From: DASUWK01 sp036378435
GTDB taxonomy: Bacteria > Chloroflexota > Dormibacteria > Dormibacterales > Dormibacteraceae
Reading direction: 5' to 3'
Assembly (NCBI GenBank): GCA_036378435.1
Contig: DASUWK010000058.1
Span: 1 to 64,000 of the forward strand
DNA: 64,000 nt
Shown here: one piece after another, positions 17,818 to 28,034 of the stretch
How positions within the stretch are numbered: the first letter of the stretch is position 1
Layout: every line of letters begins with the position of its first letter
Position numbers and translations under genes: made by a program
Notes under the pieces: model-generated
What the model was told of the DNA's origin: nothing
Databases searched by the model: none
What the model saw: only the letters and a program-made list of their open reading frames with translations

Positions 17818-18950
17818 TTCGGAGCGGCGAACCAGCCGTCCGGTCCGATTCCCTGGCCAGCTTTGAGCCGCGGCCAGTACTGCTGCTCGAAGACCTTGCC
17901 GATCAGCTCACCTCGGCTGTGCACCCCGACCTTGGTGAAGACGACCTTCAGATGCTGCTGCACCGTCAGCGGCGAGATCCCCAGGTCCTGTGCGATCTCC
18001 TTCGTGGACAGACCACGCAGCGTGAGCTGGGCGATCTGCGCCTCACGATCCGTCAGGGAATACGCGCTCACGATCAGCGGTGCCAGCTCGGCGCCGTCGG
18101 GAGGTTCGATGATCACGGCCACCTGGCGCCGGCCGCCTGCCGTGGTGAGTCGCGAAGCCTGGACGGCTATCCAGCGACCGTTTGGCAGCTGGACGCGACC
18201 GCGAGGCATGAGCTGCGGCAGCGCGACCTCAGATCCTTCCAGCTCGCGAAGCCGCGCGACGACCGCGTAGACCACATTGGGCATCGGTCCCATCCACTCC
18301 GACTCCAGGAGCTTCAGCTCGTGGAGCCAGGCGCGCGCCGTCGTGGACATCGCGATCGGCTCCAAGTCGTCGGACAGGATCACGAGACCCGGCCCCGCGA
18401 CGGTGTCCTCGACGACCGGAGCGTCTAGCACCAGCGCGGCGCGCAGGCCGGCTGCAATCGTTTCGGTCAGCCCGGCGATCCACTTGGCCTCGGCCTGGCT
18501 GAAACTACCCGACTCGGTTCGGCGCAGCAGATCGAGCGCCCCCCAACAGGCTCCATCCACGACCAGGGCTGCCCTCAGCTCGTCGTTGAGCCCGGCGGGC
18601 TGGTTGATCTCTCGCCAGCGAGCGCTCCGGTGCATGTCTCCACCGGTCGCCTCGCCCAGCAGGCCCACTGATGGAGTGCGGCGGGCGAGGTCCGCGAACT
18701 TGTTGAAGTCCGGTTCGGAGTACTCCAACTGCAGGAATCGCCCGGATGTCTGGGGGGCGAAGCCTTCGCCGATGCTGCTGGTCAGCATCAACGTGGCAGG
18801 ATCGATGGTGGCGATGCACCAGCCCTCACAGGGCACAACTCGGCGTATCTCCGCCATGACTTCGCGTACCAGCGAGCGACGGTCGAGCCCCGATCCGCAG
18901 AGTCGGATGATGCGATCGGCGATCACCTCGAGACGGGCTCGGCTGATCAT
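17814..18950 (-). CDS. GAF-like sensor with C-terminal LuxR-type HTH
   Basis: Predicted one-component transcription regulator. The N-terminal 170 residues look like a GAF-type sensory domain (RRVVPCEGWCIATIDPATL, LVVDGACWGALDLLR). The middle (about 190-290) resembles a PAS-like segment. The C-terminal LuxR/GerE HTH reads LTDREAQIAQLTLRGLSTKE, with the recognition helix ISPLTVQQHLKVVFTKVGV. The ATG has TAGGAT 9 nt upstream. It is divergent from a SnoaL-like gene across a perfect inverted repeat, its likely operator. The stop overlaps convergent malic enzyme by 4 bp. Ligand unknown. Confidence 0.85.
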   Translation of the reverse strand: MISRARLEVIADRIIRLCGSGLDRRSLVREVMAEIRRVVPCEGWCIATIDPATLMLTSSIGEGFAPQTSGRFLQLEYSEPDFNKFADLARRTPSVGLLGEATGGDMHRSARWREINQPAGLNDELRAALVVDGACWGALDLLRRTESGSFSQAEAKWIAGLTETIAAGLRAALVLDAPVVEDTVAGPGLVILSDDLEPIAMSTTARAWLHELKLLESEWMGPMPNVVYAVVARLRELEGSEVALPQLMPRGRVQLPNGRWIAVQASRLTTAGGRRQVAVIIEPPDGAELAPLIVSAYSLTDREAQIAQLTLRGLSTKEIAQDLGISPLTVQQHLKVVFTKVGVHSRGELIGKVFEQQYWPRLKAGQGIGPDGWFAAPN

Positions 18951-18985
18951 CGCTGCGGAATCCTAGCGTGCGTGACCCCGCCGGC

Positions 18986-19007
18986 GAATACCACCAATCT
19001 GGTATTC
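18986..19007. promoter_or_regulatory. Inverted repeat operator in divergent promoter region
   Basis: GAATACCA-N6-TGGTATTC, a perfect 8-bp inverted repeat. It lies between the LuxR-type regulator (start 18950) and the SnoaL-like gene (start 19042), upstream of the regulator's -10 box (18960-18965). Its symmetry fits a dimeric HTH regulator, plausibly the neighbouring LuxR-type protein. Confidence 0.6.
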
Positions 19008-19041
19008 ACGCAGCCCACCTCTTCGTCCACGCTGCGACCCC

Positions 19042-19434
19042 ATGAGCACTTCAACTCTCGATCCAGCCGTCAAGCACCAAGCCTTTGCCGACGCCTGCAA
19101 CGCCGGTGACGTCGGTGGACTGCTCGCCCTTTATTCACCCGACGCCATCGTCGTGGAGCGCACCGGCGAGCTGACGCGGGGCATCGCCGCCATCCGCCAG
19201 CACCTGGAGCAGCTCGTGGCGATGAACCCACGCATGGAGATCATCGCTTCCACCGCGATCGTCAACGGCGATGTCGCCCAGCTCAGCTCGTGGTGGCGTT
19301 GCATCGTCACCACGCCCGACGGGCGCGAAGTGGAGCTGGAGTTCCGCGGGTCGGAGCTCGACCGTCGGCAACCGGACGGGTCGTGGCTGATCGCCGTCGA
19401 CAACCCGTGGGGAGCGGAGGCCGGCCTGGGCTAG
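19042..19434 (+). CDS. SnoaL-like / DUF4440 small NTF2-fold protein
   Basis: 130-aa protein of the NTF2-like superfamily. The pattern FADACNAGDVGGLLALYSPD, then a helix (IRQHLEQLVAM) and a beta sheet ending GSWLIAVDNPWG, is typical of SnoaL/SgcJ-like proteins. Members include hydrolases, isomerases and binding proteins, so the reaction cannot be assigned. It starts at the ATG 34 bp after the palindrome shared with the LuxR-type regulator and is probably that regulator's target. Confidence 0.8.
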   Translation: MSTSTLDPAVKHQAFADACNAGDVGGLLALYSPDAIVVERTGELTRGIAAIRQHLEQLVAMNPRMEIIASTAIVNGDVAQLSSWWRCIVTTPDGREVELEFRGSELDRRQPDGSWLIAVDNPWGAEAGLG

Positions 19435-19438
19435 AGCG

Positions 19439-19849
19439 CTACTTGGCCCGCATCCGATTGTTGCGCGGCTGGTGCTCCACCTCGGCCAGTCCCAGGGCCT
19501 CAAGGAGCGGGGGCATGTACATGCCGAACCTGCCGCGCAGCCCCTTCTTGGTGCCGTACCAGCCGCCGACGGGGTTGTCCGGCGAGCGACCCCAGGCTTC
19601 GACGGTGCCTTCCGTCGCCGTCTTCTGCTCGTCGGCCGCGCCGAGGGGGACCCAATCGCCCTGCGCTTTGAGCCAAGCGTGCAGGTCCTCGATCGCCCGC
19701 GCCTGGTAGCCGAGCTTGGTACCGCCGACCTGGCACACGATCACGGCCGGGTCGGCGCTGTCGTCTCGCCACATCGTGTACTGCGATGAGCCGCTGGGCG
19801 TGGTCAGCTGCCAGGGGTTGTCCTTGGTTCCGTCGCCATTCGCACTCAT
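19439..19849 (-). CDS. Conserved hypothetical protein (DUF6855-like)
   Basis: 136-aa soluble protein with no signal peptide. Segments DGTKDNPWQLTTPSGSSQYT, AIEDLHAWLKAQGDWVPLGA and GTVEAWGRSPDNPVGGWYG look strongly conserved, and from memory match a small actinobacterial-type family sometimes called DUF6855; that is not verified. The ATG at 19849 has TAGCAT 8 nt upstream and no Shine-Dalgarno. Function unknown. It converges on the SnoaL-like gene with a 4-bp gap and is downstream of ilvD, also on the minus strand. Confidence 0.75.
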   Translation of the reverse strand: MSANGDGTKDNPWQLTTPSGSSQYTMWRDDSADPAVIVCQVGGTKLGYQARAIEDLHAWLKAQGDWVPLGAADEQKTATEGTVEAWGRSPDNPVGGWYGTKKGLRGRFGMYMPPLLEALGLAEVEHQPRNNRMRAK

Positions 19850-19881
19850 GACCGGGGATGCTAATCGCCCGCCGCGCGTGG

Positions 19882-21558
<1,677 letters not shown>

Positions 21559-21566
21559 TTTCGCGG

Positions 21567-24059
21567 TCAGGCGAGAACCGGGGCGGCGATCTCCTCGAGA
21601 CGCTGAACGCTGTCGCGCTGGCGGTCGAGGTGGCGCTCAGCCCACTCGAGGATGCGCTCCTCGCGGGTGAAGAAGATGACCTGGTGATCCGCGCTCACCT
21701 CGTGAAGTATCTCCAGCAGCGCCTCCGTCCGCTCGGCGTCGGAGTGCACGGTGACGTCGTCGAGGAGCAGTGGGCAGCTGCGATCTTCGACCGTCAGGTG
21801 CTCGGCGAGGGCGAGCCGGAGCAGCAGGTAGACCTGCTCGGCCGTGGCATGCGACAGCATCCCCGCGGGCTGCCAATCGCCGCCCGGCCCGCGCACGTCG
21901 ACCTGGAGTGAGATCGGGTCCACCCATGCCTCGGTGTAGCGGCCGAGCGAGATCCGCGGCAGCCAGCGCCCCAGCATGGCGGCGATCGCCGGCGCGATAT
22001 CTGCATTCATCGTCAGGGCCGCCTCGGTCAGGCGCTCCCGCGCCAGCTCCAGCGCCGAACGGTAGGCGCCCAGCTCCCAAGCCTCGCGCGCCACCTCGCC
22101 CCAGGCCTCTTCAGCCTCGGCCGGGTGATCGATGAAGCTGGCCGCCTCGAGAGCGGAGAGGGCCTGCGCGGCCGCCCGCGCGGCGGACTCCGTGTCCTTC
22201 CGCGCCTGGGCGAGCTGCTCGCCGCCGTCGTCGGCCGCCTCGACGCTCGCCAAGGCTTCCGGCCCGAGCTCCTTGACGAAGGCGGCCAGCCGCCGCTCGC
22301 GTCGGGTCGCCTCCTTCTCGATCTCGGCCAGCTGGCGGCCCTCCAGGAGCTGCGTCAGCTCCCGCCACGCCTCGCGTGCCTGCGCGCGCTCGCGCCTCTC
22401 CTGCTCGATCTCGTCCATGCCGGCCCGCAGCTCCGTGGCAAGCTGGTCGACGACGCGGCCCTTCAGCTTCGCCAGCTTGGCTGCGGCGCGGATTCCTTCC
22501 GACGCTCGCTCGTTGGCGGCCAGCGCCTCGGCCCGTCGCTTCTCCAGCAGCTCGCGGGCCCGCAGCTGCTCGGCCAGCTTCTCCTTCTCGTCCGCGCGGG
22601 CGGCTATGCGCGCCCGCTCTTCGCAGTCGCGCACGTAGAGGAAGACCGTCTGCATCACCTGGCCCTGCGGAGCCTCGTAGCCGCGGGTCGAGAGCGCCGA
22701 GCGGAGACGGGCGTCGGCGTTGATCGACTCCTGGCGCAGCCGCTTCTGGCGCGCGCTCCATTTCTTCTGCTCGACCTGGGCCGCTTCGTAAACCGAGACG
22801 CGGTCGGCCAGCGAGCGCAGCGCCGCCGGCTCGGGCTCGAGGCCCTGCATCCGCGCGTAGGTGACGGGGTGGGGACGATCGTCGGCATCGCGGCGGCGCA
22901 GCAGCTTGGCCGGCGGCTCGGGTCCCTGGGTCTCGATGGCGTGGGCGAGATCCCGCAACACACCGGAGCTCAGGGGTGAGACGACGGCCGGGACCTCCGC
23001 GGGGCGCGCATGCCAGTGCCGGTCGAGCTCCTGGTTCGCGTACTCATAGACCTCGCGCGCCGCGAGGACACCCGGGTCGGGCACCAGGTCGCCCTCGACC
23101 GGCTGATCCTTGATCGAGTCCAGCCGAGCCTTGATCTGGACGATCGTCGGGCCGTCCAGCTCGGGCACCTCCGGTCTCGCGCTCCAGGCGGTCAGGGCCG
23201 CGGCCACCTGCTGCTCGACCGAGCTCGGCGGCGCTTCTGCCGGCGGAGCCTGTGGATACAGCTGGAGCAGCTCGGCCGCCCGATCCGCGCGCTTGCGCAT
23301 ATCCGCGGCACGCCGTGCCACCGCCGCGCCTTCGACGAGGCGCAGCGTGAGGGCCTGGCGCTCGGCGCGCTCCTGCGCCGCTTCGGCCTCCATCTGCAGC
23401 CGGACCTGGCGATCGCGCGCCGCGACGACGCGCTGCAGCTCGGAGTTGGCCGCCGTCAGCCGCTCGACCGCGTCGTGCAGCTGTTCCTCGAGGTCGATGT
23501 CGAGCAGCTCGAGGGCTCGCTCGACGGACATGTCCAGCTCGCCCCCTTCGGCGGCACGCCGCAGGTCGTCGTACAGGACGGCCGGCGACAGCACCACCCG
23601 CAGGACATCGGCTTGAGCGACCGCGGCCGTGAGCGCAAACGTCCGGCGGTTGAAGCCGATCCAGCGGGAGCAGTCTGCGGAGCCTTCCCAGATGAGGCCG
23701 GCGCCGACGTCCTGTCCGTTGGCACCAGTCACCTCAGGCGGAGGCAGATCGCCGTTGGGTGCTCCGTCGAAACGCCGGTCGATGGTCACGTCGAGCTTGC
23801 TCGACACCTCGAGCCGGCCCCCCAAGGACCAGGGCGGCGCATCGCCGGCCCAGGGCCGATGGCGATCCGCGAACGCGATGTCCTCGGGTCGCCGCTCTCC
23901 TGGAGGCGGGAGGCCGCAGATCAACGCGACCAGCGCCGAGTGCGCTGTCGACTTGCCTGATTCGTTCGGTCCCCAGATGACGTTCAGCCCGGGAGCGAAG
24001 TCGAGATGACGGCCGCGGAACGGCCCGAACGAGCGGAGCTCGAGCTGCTTGATCCTCAC
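21567..24059 (-). CDS. SbcC/YhaN-like coiled-coil ATPase
   Basis: SMC/Rad50-type ATPase. Walker A is GPNESGKST (residues 30-38), after the typical RIKQLELRSFGPFRG start. A long central region rich in Arg/Glu/Ala/Leu is coiled coil, without an obvious CxxC zinc hook. The C-terminal half has LSHATAEQVYLLLRLALAEH, the signature region, and Walker B CPLLLDDVTVHSD (from about 762). 830 aa, in the range of YhaN-type proteins. It starts at GTG in a GTGA overlap with the phosphoesterase gene upstream. Likely role: DNA end processing with that partner, although the partner's active site is degenerate. Confidence 0.85.
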   Translation of the reverse strand: MRIKQLELRSFGPFRGRHLDFAPGLNVIWGPNESGKSTAHSALVALICGLPPPGERRPEDIAFADRHRPWAGDAPPWSLGGRLEVSSKLDVTIDRRFDGAPNGDLPPPEVTGANGQDVGAGLIWEGSADCSRWIGFNRRTFALTAAVAQADVLRVVLSPAVLYDDLRRAAEGGELDMSVERALELLDIDLEEQLHDAVERLTAANSELQRVVAARDRQVRLQMEAEAAQERAERQALTLRLVEGAAVARRAADMRKRADRAAELLQLYPQAPPAEAPPSSVEQQVAAALTAWSARPEVPELDGPTIVQIKARLDSIKDQPVEGDLVPDPGVLAAREVYEYANQELDRHWHARPAEVPAVVSPLSSGVLRDLAHAIETQGPEPPAKLLRRRDADDRPHPVTYARMQGLEPEPAALRSLADRVSVYEAAQVEQKKWSARQKRLRQESINADARLRSALSTRGYEAPQGQVMQTVFLYVRDCEERARIAARADEKEKLAEQLRARELLEKRRAEALAANERASEGIRAAAKLAKLKGRVVDQLATELRAGMDEIEQERRERAQAREAWRELTQLLEGRQLAEIEKEATRRERRLAAFVKELGPEALASVEAADDGGEQLAQARKDTESAARAAAQALSALEAASFIDHPAEAEEAWGEVAREAWELGAYRSALELARERLTEAALTMNADIAPAIAAMLGRWLPRISLGRYTEAWVDPISLQVDVRGPGGDWQPAGMLSHATAEQVYLLLRLALAEHLTVEDRSCPLLLDDVTVHSDAERTEALLEILHEVSADHQVIFFTREERILEWAERHLDRQRDSVQRLEEIAAPVLA

Positions 24060-24952
24060 GGCTGCACGTCCGACGGCGGCCGTCCCGCGAGTGCCCGCAT
24101 GCCGCTGAGCAGCGCGAGCCGGCGAACGTGCGTCGGCGTCTCATCCGGCGCCAGCAGGTTGCGCACGAACTCGCCGCGCACCGTCTGCTCCTCGCCGATC
24201 ACCGCCAGGTCGATCGCGTTGAGCTCCTCGGTCCCGAACCGTAGCTCAGGCACCGGCGGCGCCTCGCCGCCCAGCTGCCGCCGGCCGACCTCGACCGTGC
24301 CGTCGTCGGCGATCGACAGCACCTCGACGCTGCCGACCGGGTCTTCCGGCTCAGCCGGGTGGGCGGCGCCCGGCGCTGACGTCTTGCCCTCCTCCATCGG
24401 AAAGTGACTGCCGGCGGAGATGACGTGGTGGACGTCGTCTCGGCTCTCCAGCTCGGCGACCAGCTCCGGCGAGCCGTCGCGAAGGACGACGATCCTGATC
24501 TCTCCCGGGTTGGGCTGCGGCATCGCCGCCTCCGAACCGGGCGGCGCCACCCATACGGTCAGGCCCGGGATCGGCTCGACCAGTCCGGCCGTTCGGCAGA
24601 CGTGAACGTTGGAGGTCCACTTCACCTGCTCGTACAGACCGGCCTGGTCCAGGGGGTCCGATCCGCCCGGCATCAGGAGGACGGGCATGGGCGCCAGGCG
24701 CTCGAAGCCGGCCCTCAGCATCTCGCCGGTGTCGGGGTGATGGCGGTCCTGGTCGAAGAGGTCGCCAGCCGAGATGAGAACGTCGCCCTCGGCGCCGGCG
24801 ACGGCGCAGATCGCCTCGAAGGCGATCGCCTGGGCGACCCGCGCGGCGGCCCCGCGTTCGCTCGTGGTCCACGGAAAAGCCCGGTCGAGGTGGAGGTCGC
24901 CGAACGCGATCACCCGCAGCTCGCGCTGCTCGGCAGCGGCCCCGCCCGACAT
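24056..24952 (-). CDS. Degenerate SbcD-like metallophosphoesterase
   Basis: 298 aa with the calcineurin-type fold start VIAFGDLHLDRAF (DxH motif, residues 18-21) and GDLFD (63-67). The third motif, normally GNHD, reads PGGSDP (95-100). The later His motifs are replaced by segments such as HVISAGSHFPM, so three of five metal/catalytic motifs are altered. Probably a weakened nuclease or a structural partner of the SbcC-like ATPase, with which it overlaps by 4 bp. The ATG has TAGAGT 10 nt upstream, so it is likely the first gene of the three-gene unit ending with ilvD. Confidence 0.75.
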   Translation of the reverse strand: MSGGAAAEQRELRVIAFGDLHLDRAFPWTTSERGAAARVAQAIAFEAICAVAGAEGDVLISAGDLFDQDRHHPDTGEMLRAGFERLAPMPVLLMPGGSDPLDQAGLYEQVKWTSNVHVCRTAGLVEPIPGLTVWVAPPGSEAAMPQPNPGEIRIVVLRDGSPELVAELESRDDVHHVISAGSHFPMEEGKTSAPGAAHPAEPEDPVGSVEVLSIADDGTVEVGRRQLGGEAPPVPELRFGTEELNAIDLAVIGEEQTVRGEFVRNLLAPDETPTHVRRLALLSGMRALAGRPPSDVQP

Positions 24953-24979
24953 AGCGGGTGGAACTCTACCCCGCGAACG

Positions 24980-26035
24980 TCAGCGCGGATAGACGTTTAG
25001 CTCGGTCGCCTTGACGGATACCCAGACCCGGCCGCCGCGATCGAGCTCCAGCGCCGAAACCGCGGCGGGAGTCACCTCGGCGACCAGCGCCGGCGCCGGG
25101 GCGTCGCCCAGGACCTGCACTCGGGCTCGGTCGCCCAGCAGCTCCACGCCCACCGGAGTGCCCGCCCATACGTTGCGGGGCGTGCCCTCGGGGCGGTGCC
25201 GGTGGAGCGCCACGGCGCGTGGGTGGACCGTCACGAACACCGCCCCCCGCAGGGGACTGGGCGCGGCGACCGCGGCGCCGGAGTCGAGCAGCACGGTGCC
25301 CCCGTCCGCCTCGCCGAGCAACAGGTTGAGGCCGGCGAGGTCCGCGACGTAGGCGCTGCGCGGCCTTGCCGTCACCTCCGGCAAGCTGCCCTGCTGCACG
25401 ACCTTGCCCGCCTCGAGGATCAGGAGCTGCTGCGCCAGCGCGGCTGCCTCGAGCGCGTCATGCGTGACGAGGATGCGGATGCCGTCGAACGCAGCCAGCT
25501 GGGCCGCCAGGTCGCGGCGCATGCCGACGCGACTCGGGGCGTCGAGTGACGCGGTCGGCTCGTCCAGCAGCAGGAGCTGCGGCCTGATAGCCAGCGCGCG
25601 GGCCAGCGCGACACGCTGTCGCTGCCCTCCCGAGAGCTGCGCCGGGCGGTGTTTGGCGAAGCCGTCGAGGCCGACCTTGCTCAGCCAACCGGCCGCCTCG
25701 TGTGCTGCCGCACGTTTGGTCAAACCCTTGGCGCGCAGCCCGAAGCCGACGTTGTCGAGCGCGCTCAGGTGCGGAAAGAGGACGTGGTCCTGGAAGACGA
25801 AGCCCGCGTTCCTGCGCTCCGGATGCACGTGGCGGCGGCCCGGGCCGTCGTCGAGCACCCGTCCCGCGAGGGTGACGCGGCCCTCGTGGCGCTGCAGGCC
25901 GCCGAGGGCCCGCAGGAGGGTGCTTTTGCCGGCCGCATTGGGGCCCAGGACCGCGAGCGTCTCGCCCGGCGCCACGCTGAAGGCCGCGGCGAGGTCGAGC
26001 TCGCCCAGGGTCAGACGGACGTCAGCTTCGAGCAC
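24980..26035 (-). CDS. modC: Molybdate ABC transporter ATPase
   Basis: ATP-binding subunit for molybdate import. Walker A GPNAAGKST (residues 31-39), Q-loop in FVFQDHVLFPHL, signature LSGGQRQRVALARAL, Walker B LLLLDEPTASLD and the switch His in LVTHDALEA. The C-terminal 110 residues form a TOBE/Mop-type domain typical of ModC. The start overlaps the end of modB by 14 bp. Last gene of the regulator-modA-modB-modC set. Confidence 0.92.
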   Translation of the reverse strand: MLEADVRLTLGELDLAAAFSVAPGETLAVLGPNAAGKSTLLRALGGLQRHEGRVTLAGRVLDDGPGRRHVHPERRNAGFVFQDHVLFPHLSALDNVGFGLRAKGLTKRAAAHEAAGWLSKVGLDGFAKHRPAQLSGGQRQRVALARALAIRPQLLLLDEPTASLDAPSRVGMRRDLAAQLAAFDGIRILVTHDALEAAALAQQLLILEAGKVVQQGSLPEVTARPRSAYVADLAGLNLLLGEADGGTVLLDSGAAVAAPSPLRGAVFVTVHPRAVALHRHRPEGTPRNVWAGTPVGVELLGDRARVQVLGDAPAPALVAEVTPAAVSALELDRGGRVWVSVKATELNVYPR

Positions 26036-26780
26036 CGAGCCACCTGCCGCGCAGCGCCACCAGTACCGCGAGCGAGAAGACCAGCATGATCACGCTGAGC
26101 AGCAGCGCGGCGTCGGGATCGGTCTGCAGGAACAGGTAGGCGGCGAGCGGGCTGGTCTGCGTGACGGCCGGGAAGTTGCCGGCGAAGGTGATCGTGGCTC
26201 CGAACTCGCCGAGAGCGCGCGCGGCGGCGAGGGTGCCGCCGGCCACCACCGCTGGGGCAACCAGTGGCAGGGTGACTCGGCGGAACACCGTCCACGGACG
26301 CGCTCCCAGAGTGCGTGCGGCCTCCTCGAACCGCGAGTCCAGCGAGCGGATCGCCGCCTCCACCGTCACCACCAGGAACGGCATGGCGACGAAGGCCTCG
26401 GCGAACACGACGGCCAGCGTGGTGAAGGGGATGGTCACGCCGAAGGCTTGGAGGGGCTCGCCGAGCAGCCCGCGCCTGCCGTAGGCCTCGAGCAGGGCGA
26501 TGCCCCCGACGACGGGCGGCAGGACCATCGGCAGGACGGCCAGCGCCCGCACCACGTCGCGGCCTGGGAAGGAGACGCGCGCGAACACGTAGGCGAGCGG
26601 GACGCCGAAAACCAGGGCGACAGCAGTGGCTGCAGCGGTGGTCGCGGCCGACAGCCGGAGCGCGTCGAGCGTGCCGGGCTCCGCCAGCAGCGCGATGGCT
26701 CGGGGCCAGGGCGCGCGGATCAAGAGCGCGAGCAGCGGCAGCCCCAGGAACAGCCCGCCGAGAACGGCAAGCGGGAGCAC
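26022..26780 (-). CDS. modB: Molybdate ABC transporter permease
   Basis: Inner-membrane permease with about five transmembrane helices and the ABC-contact EAA loop FEEAARTLGARPWTVFRRVT. It lies between modA and modC. The GTG at 26780 is the first usable start after an in-frame TAG, and translation begins directly at the first helix (VLPLAVLGGLFLGLPLLALL). 252 aa, slightly longer than the ~225 aa of E. coli ModB. Confidence 0.9.
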   Translation of the reverse strand: MLPLAVLGGLFLGLPLLALLIRAPWPRAIALLAEPGTLDALRLSAATTAAATAVALVFGVPLAYVFARVSFPGRDVVRALAVLPMVLPPVVGGIALLEAYGRRGLLGEPLQAFGVTIPFTTLAVVFAEAFVAMPFLVVTVEAAIRSLDSRFEEAARTLGARPWTVFRRVTLPLVAPAVVAGGTLAAARALGEFGATITFAGNFPAVTQTSPLAAYLFLQTDPDAALLLSVIMLVFSLAVLVALRGRWLGARS

Positions 26781-26818
26781 TACCGCGGGAGTTCGCGTCG
26801 GCCGGTCGGGCCTACTGG

Positions 26819-27574
26819 CTACGGGGCGGCGAAACCGTAGCGTCGCAGCACCGCCTGGGCTGCCGGTGTTAAGAGGTAGGCGAGGAACGCGCGAGCCCCC
26901 GCGGCCTGCGGCGCGCCGTGCAGCACCGCGGCCGGATAGGTGGCGACCACGTTCTGGGCGGCGGGGATGACGACGCCCTGGACCTTGCTCCCGGCCGCCT
27001 TGACGTCGGTCGTGTAGACGATGCCCGCGTCCGCCTCCCCGAGCTCGACCTTCGCCAGCACTGATTCGACGTCCACCTCGAGGCTCTTGGGCTTGGCCAC
27101 CACGGCCGCCTTCTGCAGAGCCTGGAGCGCGTACTTGCCGGCGGGCACCGCCGCGCCCGCGAGCACCAGGGTCACATCAGCGCGGGCCAGGTCTGCGAGG
27201 GTTTCGATGTGCTTGGGGTTGCCGGGAGCGACGGCGATCTCCAATTGGTTGCGAGCGAAGTCCTTGGCCTGGCCGCTGAGCAGACCGAGGGTCTCGGCCT
27301 GCGTGATGTGCGCTTCGTCCGCCGAGGCGAAGAGGTCCGCGCTCGCGCCCTGCTGCAGCTGCGTTATCAGGGTCTGCGTGCCGGCGAAGTTGAACGTGAG
27401 GCGATATCCCGGGTTGTCCTTTTGGAACCCTGTTTGCAGCGTCGGGAAGACCTGATTGAGGCTCGCCGCGGCGAAGACCGTCACAGTCTTCGGAGGCGCT
27501 GCGTTGGTCGCGGGCTGCGAGCCGCAGGCGACGCTGATCGCAGCCGCGGTTGCGAGGAGCAAGGCGCGTCTCAT
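26819..27574 (-). CDS. modA: Molybdate-binding lipoprotein
   Basis: Substrate-binding protein. The ATG at 27574 gives a lipoprotein signal MRRALLLATAAAISVACG with the lipobox Cys at residue 17, so it is tethered outside the membrane. The mature protein shows the ModA pattern VTVFAAASLNQVFPTLQTGF, GASADLFASADEAHI and DAGIVYTTDVKAAG. 251 aa, normal. Its ATG overlaps the regulator's stop as ATGA. Confidence 0.92.
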   Translation of the reverse strand: MRRALLLATAAAISVACGSQPATNAAPPKTVTVFAAASLNQVFPTLQTGFQKDNPGYRLTFNFAGTQTLITQLQQGASADLFASADEAHITQAETLGLLSGQAKDFARNQLEIAVAPGNPKHIETLADLARADVTLVLAGAAVPAGKYALQALQKAAVVAKPKSLEVDVESVLAKVELGEADAGIVYTTDVKAAGSKVQGVVIPAAQNVVATYPAAVLHGAPQAAGARAFLAYLLTPAAQAVLRRYGFAAP

Positions 27575-27987
27575 GGCAGCTCGATCACCACGTTGGTGGC
27601 TTTGACCTGAGCCACCACCCGGACGCCGGGCTCGAGCCCGAGCTCGTCGACCGCCTCGCGCGTCAGCAGGGAGACGACGCGGAACGGCCCGGCCTGCACC
27701 TCGACCTGGGCGGCCACCTTGTCCTTGGTGACGTGCGTCACGATCCCTGGAAAGGAGTTGCGGGCCGAGCGGCGGCGCCGCTCCTGGCGCTGCGGCGAGG
27801 ACTCCGTCATGAGGCGTGCGAGGTCCTCGCCGTCGATGCGTCGCCTGCCGCCCGTCGCGCGTGACGACTTCAGGCGGCCACTGTCTGCCAGACGCCTGAC
27901 GGTGTCTGCGCTGACGCCGAGCATGGCTGCTGCCTCGCCGACCGCGAGCTGTTGGTGTGCTTGTGCGCTCAAACCTCGCAGCAGCAT
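27571..27987 (-). CDS. Excisionase/MerR-type HTH fused to Mop (TOBE) domain: molybdate-responsive regulator
   Basis: 138 aa. The N-terminal HTH of the MerR/excisionase type (VGEAAAMLGVSADTVRRLAD) is followed by a basic linker and a C-terminal molybdopterin/oxyanion-binding Mop domain (SARNSFPGIVTHVTKDKVAA, VVAQVKATNVVIEL). It is functionally analogous to ModE but built differently. It heads the mod operon, with modA starting in its stop codon. A 7-bp inverted repeat (27974-28000) spans its own ATG, suggesting autoregulation. The ATG at 27987 was chosen because upstream in-frame codons look non-coding. Confidence 0.85.
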   Translation of the reverse strand: MLLRGLSAQAHQQLAVGEAAAMLGVSADTVRRLADSGRLKSSRATGGRRRIDGEDLARLMTESSPQRQERRRRSARNSFPGIVTHVTKDKVAAQVEVQAGPFRVVSLLTREAVDELGLEPGVRVVAQVKATNVVIELP

Positions 27988-28000
27988 AGCAATTGCGAGG
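27974..28000. promoter_or_regulatory. Inverted repeat over the start of the mod regulator gene
   Basis: CCTCGCA-N13-TGCGAGG, a perfect 7-bp inverted repeat containing the regulator's ATG and the smaller palindrome GCAATTGC. It could be a binding site of the regulator itself, or an RNA hairpin masking the start. Confidence 0.45.
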
Positions 28001-28034
28001 TATGTATCTCGACATGGTGGCGGTTGCAAAGCAA

